A DNA stretch of 13,901 bases, from the NCBI GenBank assembly GCA_964431735.1, contig CAYSLJ010000179.1, positions 1 to 13,901 on the forward strand, read 5' to 3'. The notes beneath the pieces were generated by a model, which saw only the letters and a list, made by a program, of their open reading frames with translations, was not told the origin of the DNA and made no database searches. Positions 12,061-13,901 of the stretch are shown one piece after another. Each line of letters opens with the position of its first letter. The stretch's first letter is position 1. The stretch comes from CALARM01 sp964431735. Lineage in GTDB: Bacteria > Vulcanimicrobiota > SpSt-956 > JAKJGF01. The position numbers and the translations under genes were made by a program.

Positions 12061-13647
12061 CTACTCACTGTTTTCAAACCCTCTCATGAGCAGTCTCGTG
12101 CCATGCCACTTGAGTTCAATTTCTTTATAATTTGCATAATACTGCTGCCAGAGAGGATCCTTTTCTATAGATCTGTCTATTTTTATAACTATTTCTTTAT
12201 CCAGAAATTCCATTTTTCCTTTATATTTTATATCTTTTCCTTTCATGACAAAATTAAGTTTTTCCGTCATCCATTCAGGTTTACCGAGAGGCATTACAGT
12301 TTCACCGGTTTTCGGGTTCCATACAATATATTTATCTGCAAGCTTTGTTCTCAGTGTTTGAACGGAAGAAGGATCTCCGTGAACCAGGATAATTGATTTC
12401 GGTTTTATATAACTTATCCACTGACACAGCTGCCCCTGATCGGCATGGGCCGAAAGATGATATCTTTCCACTCTGCAGCCGAGTAAAAATTCTTCATCAC
12501 CGAATTTTACACTTTTCCCTGTTTCCATCTCCAGAAGCCTTCTGCCGGGAGATTCTTCGTCCTGATATCCCGTTATGAGTATGGCATTTTTACGATTATC
12601 TATAAGCTGTTTTGCATACCATACGGAAGGCCCTCCCGTCATCATGCCTGAACTGCTTATAATGCAGCATGGCTTCAGAAGTGCTTCAGTTCTAGTGCCT
12701 TTATCTGCTTTTATAATCCTGGTAAGAGAAGAAGGTTCTTCATTCCAGAACAGAGGCTGACGGGAATTGCGTATATAATTTTTCATTTTTTCCGGAAGGT
12801 AATCCGAAAGATCCCTGTAAAGGTCACAGATACTTCTTACCATGCCATCTACATAAACAGGGAAAGACGGTATTTTTCTTCCCAGCATATAATCACGGAG
12901 TATGAGTATTATTTCCTGGGCTCTTCCGAGAGCAAAGGCAGGGATTAAAACAATTCCTCCGTTGTCTATTATTTCTCCTACCTTCATGGCGAGTTTTGTT
13001 TCCTCATCCTGTCTTTTCGGATGAAATCCTCCTCCGTAAGTAGATTCTACAATAAGGAGATTTATATCATTAAAGAGATCCCCCGATGGCGGAGAACATC
13101 CTTCTACAGTTCTCTGATTTGCTATGGAAATATCTCCCGAATAAAGGATTTTTATATCGTTTTTCATATCATGAATCAAAACGGATGCAGCACCCATAAT
13201 ATGTCCTGCAGGGTGAAAATAAATCTTTATGTCTTTTAAAGGTTCAAACCATGATGAAAAAGGGAATGTCTCAAGCTTCCACAGAGACTGTTCTATTTCT
13301 TCTTCCGTAAATAATATTTCACTTTCTTCTTCATATGTCATAATCTTACAGGAATCTTTTAATAAAAGAGAGGCAAGTAATTTCGTAGGAGGAGTACAGC
13401 AGTAAAAAGCCTCAGGGTGTTTACGAAAGAGTACGGGAATTGCCCCTGTATGATCCATATGGGCATGGCTGAATATGACCAGATCAAGTTTTTCGGGAAG
13501 TTCTTCAATAGCAGGCAACATGTCGGAACCTTTTCTGTTAACCCTTATACCTGCATCGAGAAGTATGTGCTTATCATCTATAGTTAACAGGTAAGAGCTT
13601 GCACCTACTTCATTTGCCCCTCCGAGAGCTTTGAAATAAAGACTCAT
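12061..13647 (-). CDS. Beta-CASP metallo-beta-lactamase-fold ribonuclease (CPSF73-like)
   Basis: A 528-residue protein of the MBL/beta-CASP/RMMBL type that typically cleaves RNA (endonuclease and/or 5'-3' exonuclease). Zinc-binding motifs are complete: D31 in LLDAG, HAHMDH at 61-66, H149 in AGHIMGAAS, D172 in YSGDIS. The beta-CASP part has ESTYGG (201-206), PAFALGRAQE (236-245), SSGMMTGGP (332-340), H401 in YHLSAHAD and H424 in LVHGDPSS. The N-terminal LGGANEVGASSYLL is the usual opening strand, which supports this start; a GAGGG ribosome-binding sequence lies 8 nt upstream. The C-terminal 80 residues beyond the RMMBL region, lysine-rich and ending in a helix, have no recognised domain. It is an active enzyme by motif; a DNA substrate cannot be excluded. 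It is probably transcribed toward the 1146-residue gene. Confidence 0.92.
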   Translation of the reverse strand: MSLYFKALGGANEVGASSYLLTIDDKHILLDAGIRVNRKGSDMLPAIEELPEKLDLVIFSHAHMDHTGAIPVLFRKHPEAFYCCTPPTKLLASLLLKDSCKIMTYEEESEILFTEEEIEQSLWKLETFPFSSWFEPLKDIKIYFHPAGHIMGAASVLIHDMKNDIKILYSGDISIANQRTVEGCSPPSGDLFNDINLLIVESTYGGGFHPKRQDEETKLAMKVGEIIDNGGIVLIPAFALGRAQEIILILRDYMLGRKIPSFPVYVDGMVRSICDLYRDLSDYLPEKMKNYIRNSRQPLFWNEEPSSLTRIIKADKGTRTEALLKPCCIISSSGMMTGGPSVWYAKQLIDNRKNAILITGYQDEESPGRRLLEMETGKSVKFGDEEFLLGCRVERYHLSAHADQGQLCQWISYIKPKSIILVHGDPSSVQTLRTKLADKYIVWNPKTGETVMPLGKPEWMTEKLNFVMKGKDIKYKGKMEFLDKEIVIKIDRSIEKDPLWQQYYANYKEIELKWHGTRLLMRGFENSE

Positions 13648-13664
13648 AAAGTTACCCTCTGGTG

Positions 13665-13741
13665 AATTATTTAGATAGATTGCTTCTACATGGTTTATGT
13701 AAAGCTCTATTTTACGCCATTAAAAATGAAAATTCCTATAC
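13665..13741. repeat. Direct repeat copy 1 (77 bp)
   Basis: It begins AATTATTTAGATA and ends TTCCTATAC, with a well-conserved core TTTTACGCCATTAAAAATGA. It pairs with the copy at 13747-13825, separated by only 5 bp, with the middle segment more diverged. It lies in the 5' region of the nuclease gene, starting 17 bp upstream of its start codon. Confidence 0.75.
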
Positions 13742-13746
13742 GTTTA

Positions 13747-13825
13747 AATTATTTAGATAAACTACTTCTACTTAAATTTCATCTAAAGCCTTATTTTACG
13801 CCATTAAAAATGAAATTTCCTATAC
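13747..13825. repeat. Direct repeat copy 2 (79 bp)
   Basis: Same ends and core as copy 1; the ~34-bp segment from TATTTTACGCC to CCTATAC differs by about one base between copies. A tandem duplication of an upstream regulatory segment, or two copies of a small dispersed element, would both fit. The spacer from 13648 to the window end holds no supportable gene. Confidence 0.75.
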
Positions 13826-13842
13826 TCTTGAATTATGAAAAT

Positions 13843-13869
13843 CGTGACGCGTGACGCGTGACGCGGAGG
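13843..13869 (+). repeat. Heptamer element E: three perfect CGTGACG units plus CGGAGG
   Basis: Three identical CGTGACG copies, preceded by AAAAT and followed by CGGAGG. This is the most homogeneous array, suggesting it is the youngest or best maintained. Its right end merges with the GAGGCTGTCTCAAAA motif. Confidence 0.8.
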
Positions 13870-13901
13870 CTGTCTCAAAAATATGACTAAATAGACATAT
13901 A

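Noticed and set aside
124..13869. CRISPR array
   Set aside because: The heptamer elements are short tandem units without spacers of regular length, and copies are kilobases apart; there are no cas genes.

Overview
This is an AT-rich window from a bacterium with an unusually elaborate signalling repertoire. It carries a partial ORF at the left edge, one large plus-strand gene and three minus-strand genes. Features pointing to the lifestyle are Hanks-type kinase domains with zinc ribbons, a PilM-like actin fold joined to a kinase, long NHL propeller arrays, a perfect chromosomal-type parS site and heptanucleotide tandem repeats between genes. Such kinase-rich, zinc-ribbon-rich proteomes are known from little-studied lineages (Eremiobacterota, Riflebacteria, Wallbacteria and similar candidate phyla). 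The sequence alone does not fix the phylum, and this placement is only an impression.

Layout. Positions 1-99 hold the end of a reading frame that enters from the left. Positions 100-470 are non-coding with two heptamer elements. Positions 471-5102 (+) encode a 1543-residue protein: one zinc ribbon, a degenerate protein kinase, then 24 NHL blades arranged as four blocks of six. A convergent 64-nt spacer follows. Positions 5167-8124 (-) encode a 985-residue protein: zinc ribbon, intact Ser/Thr kinase, PilM-like actin-fold domain, acidic linker and four more zinc ribbons. Positions 8125-8539 are a non-coding spacer with a palindrome and a heptamer element. Positions 8540-11980 (-) encode an 1146-residue protein I do not recognise. 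An 80-nt spacer then carries parS and a heptamer array. Positions 12061-13647 (-) encode a beta-CASP metallo-beta-lactamase-fold nuclease. The right end has a two-copy 77-79 bp direct repeat, a fifth heptamer element and a GAGGCTGTCTCAAAA motif resembling an insertion-sequence terminus.

How the genes may work together. The two convergent genes share the zinc ribbon plus kinase front end, and all six zinc ribbons in the two proteins have identical CX2C-X10-CX2C spacing. One kinase keeps every catalytic motif. The other has lost the catalytic lysine, HRD, DFG and the whole activation segment. This looks like an active-kinase/pseudokinase pair, with the propeller protein as a candidate scaffold or sensor and the PilM domain linking the kinase to a pilus or filament-type assembly. 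The nuclease and the unknown 1146-residue protein sit in the same direction and may be co-transcribed, although parS and a heptamer array lie between them. The most interesting items are the kinase-PilM fusion, the pseudokinase with four tandem propellers, the parS site, and a polar heptamer-repeat family that occurs at every gene-start spacer in the same chromosomal orientation.
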